The notes: a model not told the origin generated them from the letters alone. 7,130 bases of DNA from an uncultured delta proteobacterium (GCA_903897985.1 CAIUDS010000274.1:1-7130), one strand, 5' to 3'; positions 1-6,404 are shown, counted from the stretch's first letter. Translations and numbers: made by a program.

Positions 1-420
1 CACATCCCGCACCCGGATGTGAACGATCTTTTTTTGTTCCAGGTATGCGCTCGCCCCATGCTCGCGGAACTTCTCCGCGTCTTCCAGTAGAAACTGCGCC
101 CAAGCCATGAGCTCGTCCGCCCCCAGGTCATGGTAAAACTCGACCGCGGTCACTCCGCGTTCCTCGATCCGGCGCTGAAACTCGCGGACCGCGATATTGG
201 GCTGGTAAAAAGGATGGCCCTCAAACACCAGCACTTCTTCCACGATCGCCAGCGAGAGCTTGTCCCGGCCCTCGAGCAGGGCCTGGAAATCCGAGAGCAA
301 TTTCCGGACCGCCCCGGTCACCACGGGATGGTCCGCGGGATACAGGGTGAGGTTCCGGCTGGAGGCGATCATGGCGATGATCACCTGTTCGAGCTTGTCT
401 TTGGTGATGGCCTCAGCCAT
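1..420 (-). CDS. Partial protein with LYPAxHP N-terminal domain, paralogous to the gene upstream
   Basis: Only the first 140 residues are in the window; the reading frame stays open through base 1, so the C-terminus is missing. The start is the ATG at 420-418, 9 bp after the stop of the upstream gene. An AAAAGGAG ribosome-binding site (441-434) lies inside the end of that gene. Its 13-nt spacing is longer than ideal, so translational coupling is likely. The protein begins MAEAITKDKLEQ, has LYPADHP at residues 26-32, a strand-rich part (LSLAIVEEVLVFEGHPF) near residues 54-70, then a helical part ending in LEQKKIVHIRV. The whole stretch aligns without large gaps with residues 40-157 of the upstream HEAT-repeat protein (LYPAAHP, GLFFQGQP, REKRIRTIWVDEV). 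From memory, such LYPxxHP modules occur at the N-terminus of HEAT-repeat and HD-GYP proteins; what follows here cannot be seen. No signal peptide is evident, so it is probably cytoplasmic. Function unknown. Confidence 0.85.
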   Translation of the reverse strand, partial: MAEAITKDKLEQVIIAMIASSRNLTLYPADHPVVTGAVRKLLSDFQALLEGRDKLSLAIVEEVLVFEGHPFYQPNIAVREFQRRIEERGVTAVEFYHDLGADELMAWAQFLLEDAEKFREHGASAYLEQKKIVHIRVRDV

Positions 421-429
421 GGTTCCCGT

Positions 430-1998
430 TCAACTCCTTTTGCGCGCTTCCATTTTCGCAACCAGTTCGCGGCAATACTGGGCCAGGAGCCCTTCTCCGT
501 CGGAAAGCTCCCGGAGCAAAATCTCCGCCCGTTCCCCGCCGATCCGCGCCAGCGACTCCGCGGCCTTGAGTTGAACCTTTGCCGGAGCCGGTCGCCGGAA
601 CCATCCGGGCTTTTTCAGAATGCCGGTCAGCGCATTGAGCGCCTCGCGGGAGCCGATCGCGCCCAGGGCCTCCGCGGATTTCTCCCGAACTTCGGATTCC
701 TGCTGGCGCTTTTGCAAAAGCGAGATCAAGCCGGGCACGGCAATGAGCTCCTGCATCTCGCCCAAGGTCTGAATCAAAATCAGGCGGGTCTCCCGGTCAA
801 AGTTTTTATCCCGGAGCATGGAGGTCAGGGCCAGGCTGGCCTTCTTGCCCTTGATCTTGCCAAACGCGCGAATGCACTCCCGCTGGAGCGCCGGGTCGGA
901 GGAATTGGCCAGTTCCAAAAGCAAGGGCACGCTTTCCGGCATCCGAAATTCACCCAGCAGATAGACTAACTTGAGGTTGGGAGCGCCTTTGGGACCGGTT
1001 AAAAGGGATTCCACCAGGGGGCGCAGGGTTTTACCTCTTCTTCTCAGATAGGTAATCAGTACTTTCTGGAAATAAATGGACTCGGGCGTGGCCACCCGCT
1101 CCAGCATAACTTTCAAGGCCGGCTCCCCCACCTGCTCGAAATAACGGTTATAAGCCCGTCCCGTAGCCTCGCCGGTGGACATGAAATTGTTCACCAGCCA
1201 GGACAAAAAATTCGGCCCCGAATATTTTTTCACGATGGCCAGGGCTTTTTCCGCGGCCGCGGGAAAAACCTTGCGTTTCTGCTCCAGGAAATCGCTGACC
1301 GCTCCCATCAGGTGCCATTGCTCGGGAAACTCCTCCTTGCCGGTCCAGGTTTCGATCTCCTGGTCAATTCTTTCCACGACCTCCTGCGCCTGCCCGCCAT
1401 CTTGCGCGGCATCCAGCGCCTCGATTAGAAGGTTTAATTCCCCCATCTTTGCAACCTTGTCCGGTTCCGGCTGCTCTGCTTTTTCGGGCTCGTTTTCCCC
1501 TCCCCCGGGCCCGGCAAAAGCCCGGCCAAAGTCAACCTCGTCCACCCAGATCGTCCGGATCCGTTTCTCCCGAAAATAGTTATAAATCCGCTTCCCGCTC
1601 CGGAATTCCTCGGCCGGGATCAGGAACATTTGCAGGAAATCCATAAATTCCAGCCGTTCCAGGTTTTGGCGGAAGGCGAATTTCCGGATCTGGCGGATAT
1701 GCAGTTCGGAGGTCAACGGCGCCAGGGTTTGAGGTTTTTCCTCCAACGGCTGCCCCTGAAAAAACAGACCGTCCCGGCTCACCGTGAATACGATTTCCCC
1801 CATCCGGTCAATGACCGCATGGATTTTCTCAAATGACGAGCCGATCATGGCCTGCAATTGCGGATGCGCGGCCGGGTAAAGCTCAAACGCGCGATGGGCC
1901 TTGGCCAGTTCCAGGGCCACCTGCCGGACCTGGGCAACGGCGGACGCTTTGGCCCCGCCGGGCGTTTGATTGGAGTTGTTCAAGATTGCCTCTGCCAA
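430..1998 (-). CDS. HEAT-repeat protein with LYPAxHP N-terminal domain
   Basis: This 522-residue protein has no signal peptide or membrane segment and is probably a cytoplasmic scaffold or regulatory protein. Residues 20-157 form the domain shared with the downstream gene: LYPAAHP at 40-46, a strand-rich part near 64-84 (IVFTVSRDGLFFQGQP) and RIRTIWVDEVDF at 146-157. A Gly/Glu/Pro-rich linker follows (160-180). Residues 185-320 are helical without a recognisable motif. Residues 338-515 contain degenerate HEAT/PBS-lyase-type repeats, for example VPLLLELANSSDPALQRECI, EVREKSAEALGAIGS and VQLKAAESLARIGG. HEAT repeats usually bind proteins; the partner is unknown. The longest frame opens at a TTG (1998-1996) directly after an in-frame TAA. 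That start gives MAEAI, matching the MAEAI of the paralogue, but it lies between a good promoter and its expected transcription start. A second TTG at 1983-1981, preceded by AGAGG, is a credible alternative giving 517 residues. Confidence 0.85.
   Translation of the reverse strand: MAEAILNNSNQTPGGAKASAVAQVRQVALELAKAHRAFELYPAAHPQLQAMIGSSFEKIHAVIDRMGEIVFTVSRDGLFFQGQPLEEKPQTLAPLTSELHIRQIRKFAFRQNLERLEFMDFLQMFLIPAEEFRSGKRIYNYFREKRIRTIWVDEVDFGRAFAGPGGGENEPEKAEQPEPDKVAKMGELNLLIEALDAAQDGGQAQEVVERIDQEIETWTGKEEFPEQWHLMGAVSDFLEQKRKVFPAAAEKALAIVKKYSGPNFLSWLVNNFMSTGEATGRAYNRYFEQVGEPALKVMLERVATPESIYFQKVLITYLRRRGKTLRPLVESLLTGPKGAPNLKLVYLLGEFRMPESVPLLLELANSSDPALQRECIRAFGKIKGKKASLALTSMLRDKNFDRETRLILIQTLGEMQELIAVPGLISLLQKRQQESEVREKSAEALGAIGSREALNALTGILKKPGWFRRPAPAKVQLKAAESLARIGGERAEILLRELSDGEGLLAQYCRELVAKMEARKRS
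434..441 (-). promoter_or_regulatory. Ribosome-binding site AAAAGGAG inside the preceding gene
   Basis: On the minus strand AAAAGGAG ends at 434, 13 nt before the ATG at 420, and overlaps the last codons of the HEAT-repeat gene, whose TGA stop is at 432-430. The spacing is long for a Shine-Dalgarno sequence. Ribosomes terminating at 430 would be delivered almost directly onto the next start, so coupled translation is plausible. Confidence 0.5.
1989..1993 (-). promoter_or_regulatory. Possible ribosome-binding site AGAGG for the alternative TTG start at 1983
   Basis: AGAGG lies 5 nt before the TTG at 1983-1981 of the HEAT-repeat gene and just after the transcription start predicted from the promoter at 2001-2029. 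The TTG at 1998 has no recognisable Shine-Dalgarno sequence in front of it. This supports a start five codons downstream of the longest frame, although both candidates are rare TTG starts. Confidence 0.35.
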
Positions 1999-2000
1999 TT

Positions 2001-2029
2001 ATCTTAATCCCGAAACCGATCCGGGTCAA
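2001..2029 (-). promoter_or_regulatory. Sigma70-like promoter for the HEAT-repeat operon
   Basis: Read on the minus strand, TTGACC (2029-2024, 5 of 6 to consensus) is followed after exactly 17 bp by TAAGAT (2006-2001, 4 of 6 to TATAAT). Transcription would begin near 1994, which would make the leader extremely short and would place the TTG at 1998 outside the transcript. This is consensus matching by eye in a GC-rich genome and is not proof of activity. Confidence 0.5.
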
Positions 2030-2039
2030 AGAATGATCA

Positions 2040-2070
2040 GGGATTGGGGGCTGGGGGCTTGGATTTGGGG
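2040..2070 (+). repeat. G-rich tract with a 7-bp tandem repeat; possible G-quadruplex
   Basis: Four runs of three to five G (2040-2042, 2046-2050, 2053-2057, 2067-2070) are separated by loops of 3, 2 and 9 bases. The centre is two tandem copies of GGGGGCT (2046-2059). It sits between the two divergent promoters, with the G-rich strand on the plus strand. The last loop is longer than the usual 7-base limit for canonical quadruplex motifs, so folding is uncertain. Confidence 0.45.
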
Positions 2071-2113
2071 AATTCCAACGCTCAAGGGCTTTGATCCCGA
2101 CTCCTGATCCGGT

Positions 2114-2141
2114 TTGACTTGGGAAGGATAAAACATAAGAA
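2114..2141 (+). promoter_or_regulatory. Sigma70-like promoter for the large membrane/SpeE-like gene
   Basis: TTGACT (2114-2119, 5 of 6 to consensus) and TAAGAA (2136-2141, weak) are separated by 16 bp. The start ATG at 2150 lies only 8 bp past the -10 box, so a transcript from here would be leaderless or nearly so. That agrees with the lack of a Shine-Dalgarno sequence at usable distance; the nearest purine run, GGAAGG at 2122-2127, ends 22 bp before the ATG. A promoter further upstream cannot be excluded. Confidence 0.4.
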
Positions 2142-2149
2142 TAAATTGC

Positions 2150-5100
2150 ATGCGGCGCCTGATTTACCTGTGCTTTTTCTGCTCCGGCTTCTGCGGTCTG
2201 ATCTACGAGGTGCTCTGGACCCGGCTGTTCGTGCTGGTCATGGGGGGAACGGTCTATTCCTTCACCACCGTGCTGGTGGCGTTCATGACCGGGCTGGCCC
2301 TGGGCGGCTTCCTGGGCGGCAGATACGCGGACCGGATGAAATGGAACCCGCTTTGGGTCTATGGACTGCTCGAGGGTTTGATCGGTTTATATTGCCTGTT
2401 CATCCCGCTCTTGATCAGCGGACTCAATCCGGTCTTTGACCGGCTCTATCCATACCTGTTCTCGCACAACCTTGCCGGGCTGTTGGTCCGGTTTTTCGGT
2501 TCCGGCCTGATCCTGGTGCTCCCGACCACCATGATGGGCGCGACGCTGCCGATCCTGGTTCGGTTTCAGTATTCCGAGCGGGAGGGTTTCGGCCGGACCA
2601 CGGGGCTGCTCTACGCGATCAACACTTTGGGCGCGGTTGCAGGCAGCTTTGCCTCGGGCATGCTTTTAATCCCGGCCTTGGGCCAGCGGCACACCCTGTA
2701 TTTTGCCGCGGGGCTAAATTTAATAATATTTTTTTCCATCCTGGCTTTGCAGAAGTCTAGCGCGGATCAATTGGGTTCGCGGAGGGTTGAACTCCAGAAA
2801 TCGGAATTGCCGGGGCGGCTGAATTTAAAAGCCGGGCTGGTCTTATTCGGGTATGCGCTGAGCGGGGCCGCGGCCATGATCTATCAGGTGGCCTGGACGC
2901 GGGCGCTGATTTTAAGCCTGGGCACCACGCTGTATGTGTTGAGCCTGATCCTGACCGCTTACATCGCGGGCCTGGCCCTGGGCGCGTTGGTGATCACGCC
3001 GCTATCGGACCGGGTGAAGCGGCTGCTTTTATGGATCGGGATTTTTGAAATGGGGATCGGGATTTCCGCCTGGGCGGTGGTTCCGCTGATCTCGCGGCTG
3101 CCGATCTGGATGGTGATGGTGACTCACCCGAAAAGTTATACGGCCTGGCTGGGGCTCGAGTTCCTGATCGGGTTCGGGTTGATTTTTGTTCCCACTTTCC
3201 TGATGGGGCTGTTGCTGCCCCTGGTAGTGAGGTTATACGGGCAATTGCGGGGCGGGGTGGGCGAAGCCGTCGGCGAGGTCTATGCCTGGAACACCATCGG
3301 GGCCATATTCGGTTCATTCCTGACCGGTTTTTTCCTGATCGCCTGGCTGGGGCTGAAGAATAGCTTGGCCGCGGCCTCGGTGCTGAGCCTGGCGGTTGGA
3401 GTTGGCTTCGCGGCGCAGGAGCGGATGCCCATCTGGGCCAAGAGCGCGGGCGCGGCCGGGGCGGCTGCGGCGATTTTTCTGATCATCTTTTTGCAGCCGG
3501 GCTGGGAGCCGGAATTGATCACCGCCGCGCCCTATCTCTATGCTCAGAGTTACCGGCAGAAGGTTTCCGACGCGGAATCACTGCGGAAAATACTGCGGGC
3601 GGAGAACAAGGTCTTATTTCACAAGGAGGGCGCGGAAACCACGGTTACGGTCTTCCAGTATGCCGGCAATCACATTGCGCTCCGGATCAACGGCAAGGCC
3701 GACGCCTCGACCGGCGATGACATGAGCACCCAGATCCTGCTGGGCCAAATCCCGCTCCTGATTCACCCGGGAGGCGAGGCCGCCAAAATCGCGGTCATCG
3801 GCCTGGCCAGCGGCATCACCCTCGGCTCCGCGCTCACCCATCCCATCCGCGAGGCGGCGGTCATGGAAATCTCTCCGGAGGTGGCGGAGGCGAGCCGGTT
3901 CTTTGAATCGGTCAGCGGCCGGCCGCTGGACGATGTTAGAACGCGACTGATTATAAACGACGCGAGATACCATCTGGCCCATACCGGCGACCGCTACGAT
4001 GTGATCATCTCCGAGCCGAGCAACCCCTGGATCGGGGGCGAGGGATTGCTGTTCACCAAAGAATTCTTCGAGCTGGCCAAGGCCCGGCTGTCCCCGGACG
4101 GGATCATGGAGGTCTGGATCGGCATTTACGACCTGGATGTGGAATCGGTCCGGATGATCGCCAGGACTTTCCTCCAGAGTTTCCCCCGCGCCAGCCTCTG
4201 GGAATCCATCACCGGCACCGACTACATCCTGATCGGCTTCAAAGGCGACTTTGCCCTGGACTATTCCGTCCTCAAAGACCGGCTCGGGAACGAGAAAGTT
4301 AGGCAGGACCTGGAACGGGTCGGCCTGGCCCATCCCGAGAAGATTGCATCCAGAATGCTGCTGGGTCCCGCGCAACTCGAACAATTTGCCGGAGAGGGCG
4401 AGATGCATACCGATGACCGCCGGCAATTGGAACTGCGGGTTCCCAAAATCATGTATTCCCAGCGCATGGATTCCCGGGTGATCGGCATTATTAAGCGGAT
4501 CCGGGCTTTCATGCCCGAGGCCGAGGACTATTTGAGATTTGAGAACGATCAAGCCGCGCGGGAGCTGGCGGAGATCAACCGGTTTTTTCAGGTGAAAAAA
4601 TACATTTTTGATTTTATGCTCAACCGGGCCGATTCCGCGCCGCCGCAGACGATAATGGCCCCCCTGCAAAAAGCTCACGAAATTGATCCAACCGACCGCT
4701 GGGTGCGGGGCAACTTGTTTTCGATTTTTTACAACGCGGCCGGGGAAGCCTCGAAAGCGGGACAGCCCGACCAGACCTTTTATTTTTTGGGCAAGGCCTG
4801 GGAATCCCAGCCCGACGACCCCGCCATCCCCGCGCTCCTGGCCAATTACTTCCTGGCCGGCGGCCGGACCGGAAGCGCCAGGGATTGGGTCGAGCGGGAA
4901 CTAGAGCGGAACCCGCGCGACCCGCTGGCGTGGATGCTGAAGGGCAAGATTTTGCTCCTGGATAACCGGCCCCGGGAGGCGGGCGAGGCTTTGGGCAAGG
5001 CGCGCGAGGGCTGGCCCGGGTTGGATGACTTGTTCAAGGCGTCCGACCCTGAACTCCTGCCTAAGGAGCCGCAGAAACTCAAGTCGGAGTTGTTCTCTCT

Positions 5101-5446
5101 GTCCGGCGAAGCGGCGCGCAGGCTGGGCGAGGACACGGTGGCGCTCGGGTATCTGCAACAGGCGCTTACCATCAATCCCGGCGATAGCCAAGCCCTGATC
5201 TCGAGCGCGAAAATTTTTCTCGAGCAAAAGAATTTTGAGATCGCCCTGGGGCTTTCCTCCCAAGCGGCCGAGCTTTCGCCCAAGGACCCGGAGGCCCGCC
5301 TGTTGCGCGGCCGGATCCTGGCGCAAATGCCCCAGAGAACGGAAGAAGCCATCCGCGAACTCAAGGCCGCGCTTGAGCTTTTTCCGCCGGATGCTCCCGG
5401 GCGCAGAGAAGCCCAGACCATGTTATCGCGTCTGGGTGTTCGCTGA
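2150..5446 (+). CDS. Fused membrane / spermidine-synthase-like / TPR protein
   Basis: This 1098-residue protein has three parts. Residues 1-450 are an integral membrane domain with about 13 hydrophobic segments, arranged as two homologous halves: GLIYEVLWTR at 16-25 matches AMIYQVAWTR at 242-251, and YAINTLGAVAGSF at 155-167 matches YAWNTIGAIFGSF at 378-390. Residues about 484-780 resemble spermidine/spermine synthases: NGKADASTGDDM (514-525), a nucleotide-binding loop GLASG (551-555), acidic MEISPEV (572-578), NDAR (603-606), SEPSNPW (621-627), LFTKEFFELAKARL and HTDD (753-756). The canonical DSxDP motif, with its catalytic aspartate, reads SEPSNP here, as in other membrane-fused relatives, so aminopropyl transfer to putrescine is doubtful. 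Residues about 835-1098 are TPR-like helical repeats (for example LQQALTINPGDSQALISSAK). The ATG at 2150 fits because the conserved N-terminus begins at once and a TAA lies 19 bp upstream in frame. It is transcribed divergently from the HEAT operon. The fold assignment is firm; the substrate is unknown. Confidence 0.9.
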   Translation: MRRLIYLCFFCSGFCGLIYEVLWTRLFVLVMGGTVYSFTTVLVAFMTGLALGGFLGGRYADRMKWNPLWVYGLLEGLIGLYCLFIPLLISGLNPVFDRLYPYLFSHNLAGLLVRFFGSGLILVLPTTMMGATLPILVRFQYSEREGFGRTTGLLYAINTLGAVAGSFASGMLLIPALGQRHTLYFAAGLNLIIFFSILALQKSSADQLGSRRVELQKSELPGRLNLKAGLVLFGYALSGAAAMIYQVAWTRALILSLGTTLYVLSLILTAYIAGLALGALVITPLSDRVKRLLLWIGIFEMGIGISAWAVVPLISRLPIWMVMVTHPKSYTAWLGLEFLIGFGLIFVPTFLMGLLLPLVVRLYGQLRGGVGEAVGEVYAWNTIGAIFGSFLTGFFLIAWLGLKNSLAAASVLSLAVGVGFAAQERMPIWAKSAGAAGAAAAIFLIIFLQPGWEPELITAAPYLYAQSYRQKVSDAESLRKILRAENKVLFHKEGAETTVTVFQYAGNHIALRINGKADASTGDDMSTQILLGQIPLLIHPGGEAAKIAVIGLASGITLGSALTHPIREAAVMEISPEVAEASRFFESVSGRPLDDVRTRLIINDARYHLAHTGDRYDVIISEPSNPWIGGEGLLFTKEFFELAKARLSPDGIMEVWIGIYDLDVESVRMIARTFLQSFPRASLWESITGTDYILIGFKGDFALDYSVLKDRLGNEKVRQDLERVGLAHPEKIASRMLLGPAQLEQFAGEGEMHTDDRRQLELRVPKIMYSQRMDSRVIGIIKRIRAFMPEAEDYLRFENDQAARELAEINRFFQVKKYIFDFMLNRADSAPPQTIMAPLQKAHEIDPTDRWVRGNLFSIFYNAAGEASKAGQPDQTFYFLGKAWESQPDDPAIPALLANYFLAGGRTGSARDWVERELERNPRDPLAWMLKGKILLLDNRPREAGEALGKAREGWPGLDDLFKASDPELLPKEPQKLKSELFSLSGEAARRLGEDTVALGYLQQALTINPGDSQALISSAKIFLEQKNFEIALGLSSQAAELSPKDPEARLLRGRILAQMPQRTEEAIRELKAALELFPPDAPGRREAQTMLSRLGVR

Positions 5447-5476
5447 ACCAGGAATCTTCGACCGGCGAATTAGCAG

Positions 5477-5528
5477 CCGCCTGCCGCAATCCCCATCCAT
5501 TCGGTACGCGCCGGAGTTGCGCGGGCGG
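5477..5528. terminator. Imperfect hairpin between convergent genes; possible terminator
   Basis: CCGCCTGC (5477-5484) pairs with GCGGGCGG (5521-5528), with one G-T pair. After a single bulged C the stem continues as GCAA (5486-5489) with TTGC (5517-5520), leaving a loop of 27 nt. It lies 30 bp after the stop of the large plus-strand gene and 20 bp after the stop of the minus-strand lipoprotein gene. Neither strand has a U-run after the stem, so it is not a textbook intrinsic terminator. In GC-rich DNA a chance stem of this kind is possible. Confidence 0.3.
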
Positions 5529-5548
5529 AAATGAAACGGTAAAGGCGG

Positions 5549-6304
5549 TCAGGGAACCAGGATCTGCCGGAATCCGGGCGGCGGCTGGAAACTGATTTCC
5601 GGCTTGTGCGTTTCCGGGCAGGTCAGTTGCGAAAAGGCGATCTGGAGCTTGAAACCCCCATTCGTGGCTTTGATCTGATTAGGGAACCAGCAGTCCTCCG
5701 AATAGGAAAACTGCGCGGAAAAAGCCTGAGCTCCCTTTTGATTTATTTCCAGGAGCCGGAGCGGCGACTTCTTAAAGACATATTCAACCTCATTGCCCGG
5801 CTGCAAGGTTTCTCTGACCCGGAAAAGATTTCCTTCTCCGACCGCACTCCCGGGCTCCGGCGCGATTTCTCCAGCCAGGGCCTTTAGCGCGCGGGCCAAG
5901 AATTGGATCGTCTCCTGCTCGGGTCCGAGCGAAGACCGGGTTTCAAAATCCTTTAGCCAGTCCTGGCGGTTGGAATACGCGGCGCGGGCCGAAAAATCCA
6001 GATAGAGAAAAGCATCGTTATCGAGCGAGAGCTGGAACAGGGGCTGGCCAATAGCCAGATAGCCATAAACCAGGGCCGACAATTTTTCCCGCTTCTCCAA
6101 ATAAATCTCGCCCGAGAAAAAGCCCGTCGAACTCACGGCCGAGAAGCCGGCTGAGACCGGCGGCCGGGTTTGGGTCTGATATTGCTTGAAGAGTTCCTGC
6201 GCAGACCGCGCCGGGGACAGGCAGAGCTTTTTCGCGCAACTCGCGGAAAAGATCATCCCCGTCATCAGGACCAGGGGCAAAAACTTTTTCATCAGGGAAA
6301 GCAT
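5549..6304 (-). CDS. Putative outer-membrane lipoprotein, LolA/LolB-like fold
   Basis: The protein starts MLSLMKKFLPLVLMTGM, a positively charged n-region and hydrophobic core that end in FSASC, so a lipid-modified cysteine is likely although Ser at -3 is not the typical Leu. The ATG at 6304 (251 aa) or the one at 6292 (247 aa, giving the more classical MKKF start) is preferred. The longer open frame to a TTG at 6436 would bury the signal peptide and overlap the promoter of the neighbouring gene. The mature part alternates strands (FFSGEIYLEKREKLSALVYG, QPLFQLSLDNDAFLYLDFSA) and ends with PEISFQPPPGF. This pattern recalls LolA/LolB-fold lipoproteins, which bind lipids or acyl chains in a half-barrel. 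No family motif is decisive, so the fold is an inference. Two late cysteines (201 and 225 in 247-residue numbering) could form a disulfide. It converges with the large gene and diverges from the aldolase gene. No clear Shine-Dalgarno sequence precedes either ATG. Confidence 0.75.
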   Translation of the reverse strand: MLSLMKKFLPLVLMTGMIFSASCAKKLCLSPARSAQELFKQYQTQTRPPVSAGFSAVSSTGFFSGEIYLEKREKLSALVYGYLAIGQPLFQLSLDNDAFLYLDFSARAAYSNRQDWLKDFETRSSLGPEQETIQFLARALKALAGEIAPEPGSAVGEGNLFRVRETLQPGNEVEYVFKKSPLRLLEINQKGAQAFSAQFSYSEDCWFPNQIKATNGGFKLQIAFSQLTCPETHKPEISFQPPPGFRQILVP

Positions 6305-6332
6305 AAAGAAAAATTCGCCCGAAGTCCAGTTC

Positions 6333-6360
6333 CTTTTACAACCCTGGCGCAGCCGGGCAA
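6333..6360 (-). promoter_or_regulatory. Weak candidate promoter for the lipoprotein gene
   Basis: On the minus strand TTGCCC (6360-6355) is followed after 16 bp by TAAAAG (6338-6333). Each box matches 4 of 6 consensus bases. A start near 6326 would leave a leader of about 22 nt before the ATG at 6304. The AT-rich patch at 6377-6390 also reads as overlapping TATATT on this strand and is an alternative -10 region, but without a well-spaced -35. Confidence 0.25.
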
Positions 6361-6389
6361 TGGAAAACGGGGGGTGAATATAATATAAT
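6361..6389 (+). promoter_or_regulatory. Promoter of the aldolase gene with two overlapping perfect -10 boxes
   Basis: TATAATATAAT (6379-6389) contains two perfect TATAAT hexamers that share one T. TGGAAA (6361-6366, 4 of 6 to TTGACA) lies 17 bp before the second. Transcription would start near 6396, giving a leader of about 46 nt. This AT-rich patch stands out strongly from the GC-rich surroundings, which makes promoter function more likely than chance matching. Confidence 0.6.
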
Positions 6390-6404
6390 GATAGAATCAA
6401 TCGC

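Noticed and set aside
130..969. 279-residue open frame on the plus strand
   Set aside because: It lies opposite the two LYPAxHP-domain genes, whose frames carry recognisable domains. Its own translation is rich in Arg, Gly, Pro and Gln with no domain. Long antisense frames are expected in GC-rich coding DNA.
2725..2738. Run of seven T in an AT-rich patch inside the large gene, possible slippage site
   Set aside because: The frame is intact on both sides and encodes the hydrophobic stretch LIIFFSIL. Nothing suggests programmed frameshifting.
3614..4678. 354-residue open frame on the minus strand
   Set aside because: It is fully antisense to the conserved SpeE-like domain. Its composition (His, Asp, Gly, Arg rich) is that of a reverse-strand shadow, and no family is recognisable.
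4846..5421. Minus-strand open frames of 191 and 141 residues
   Set aside because: They are antisense to the TPR-like tail and are low-complexity Ser/Arg/Pro-rich or Gln/Arg-rich sequences with no homology that I recognise.
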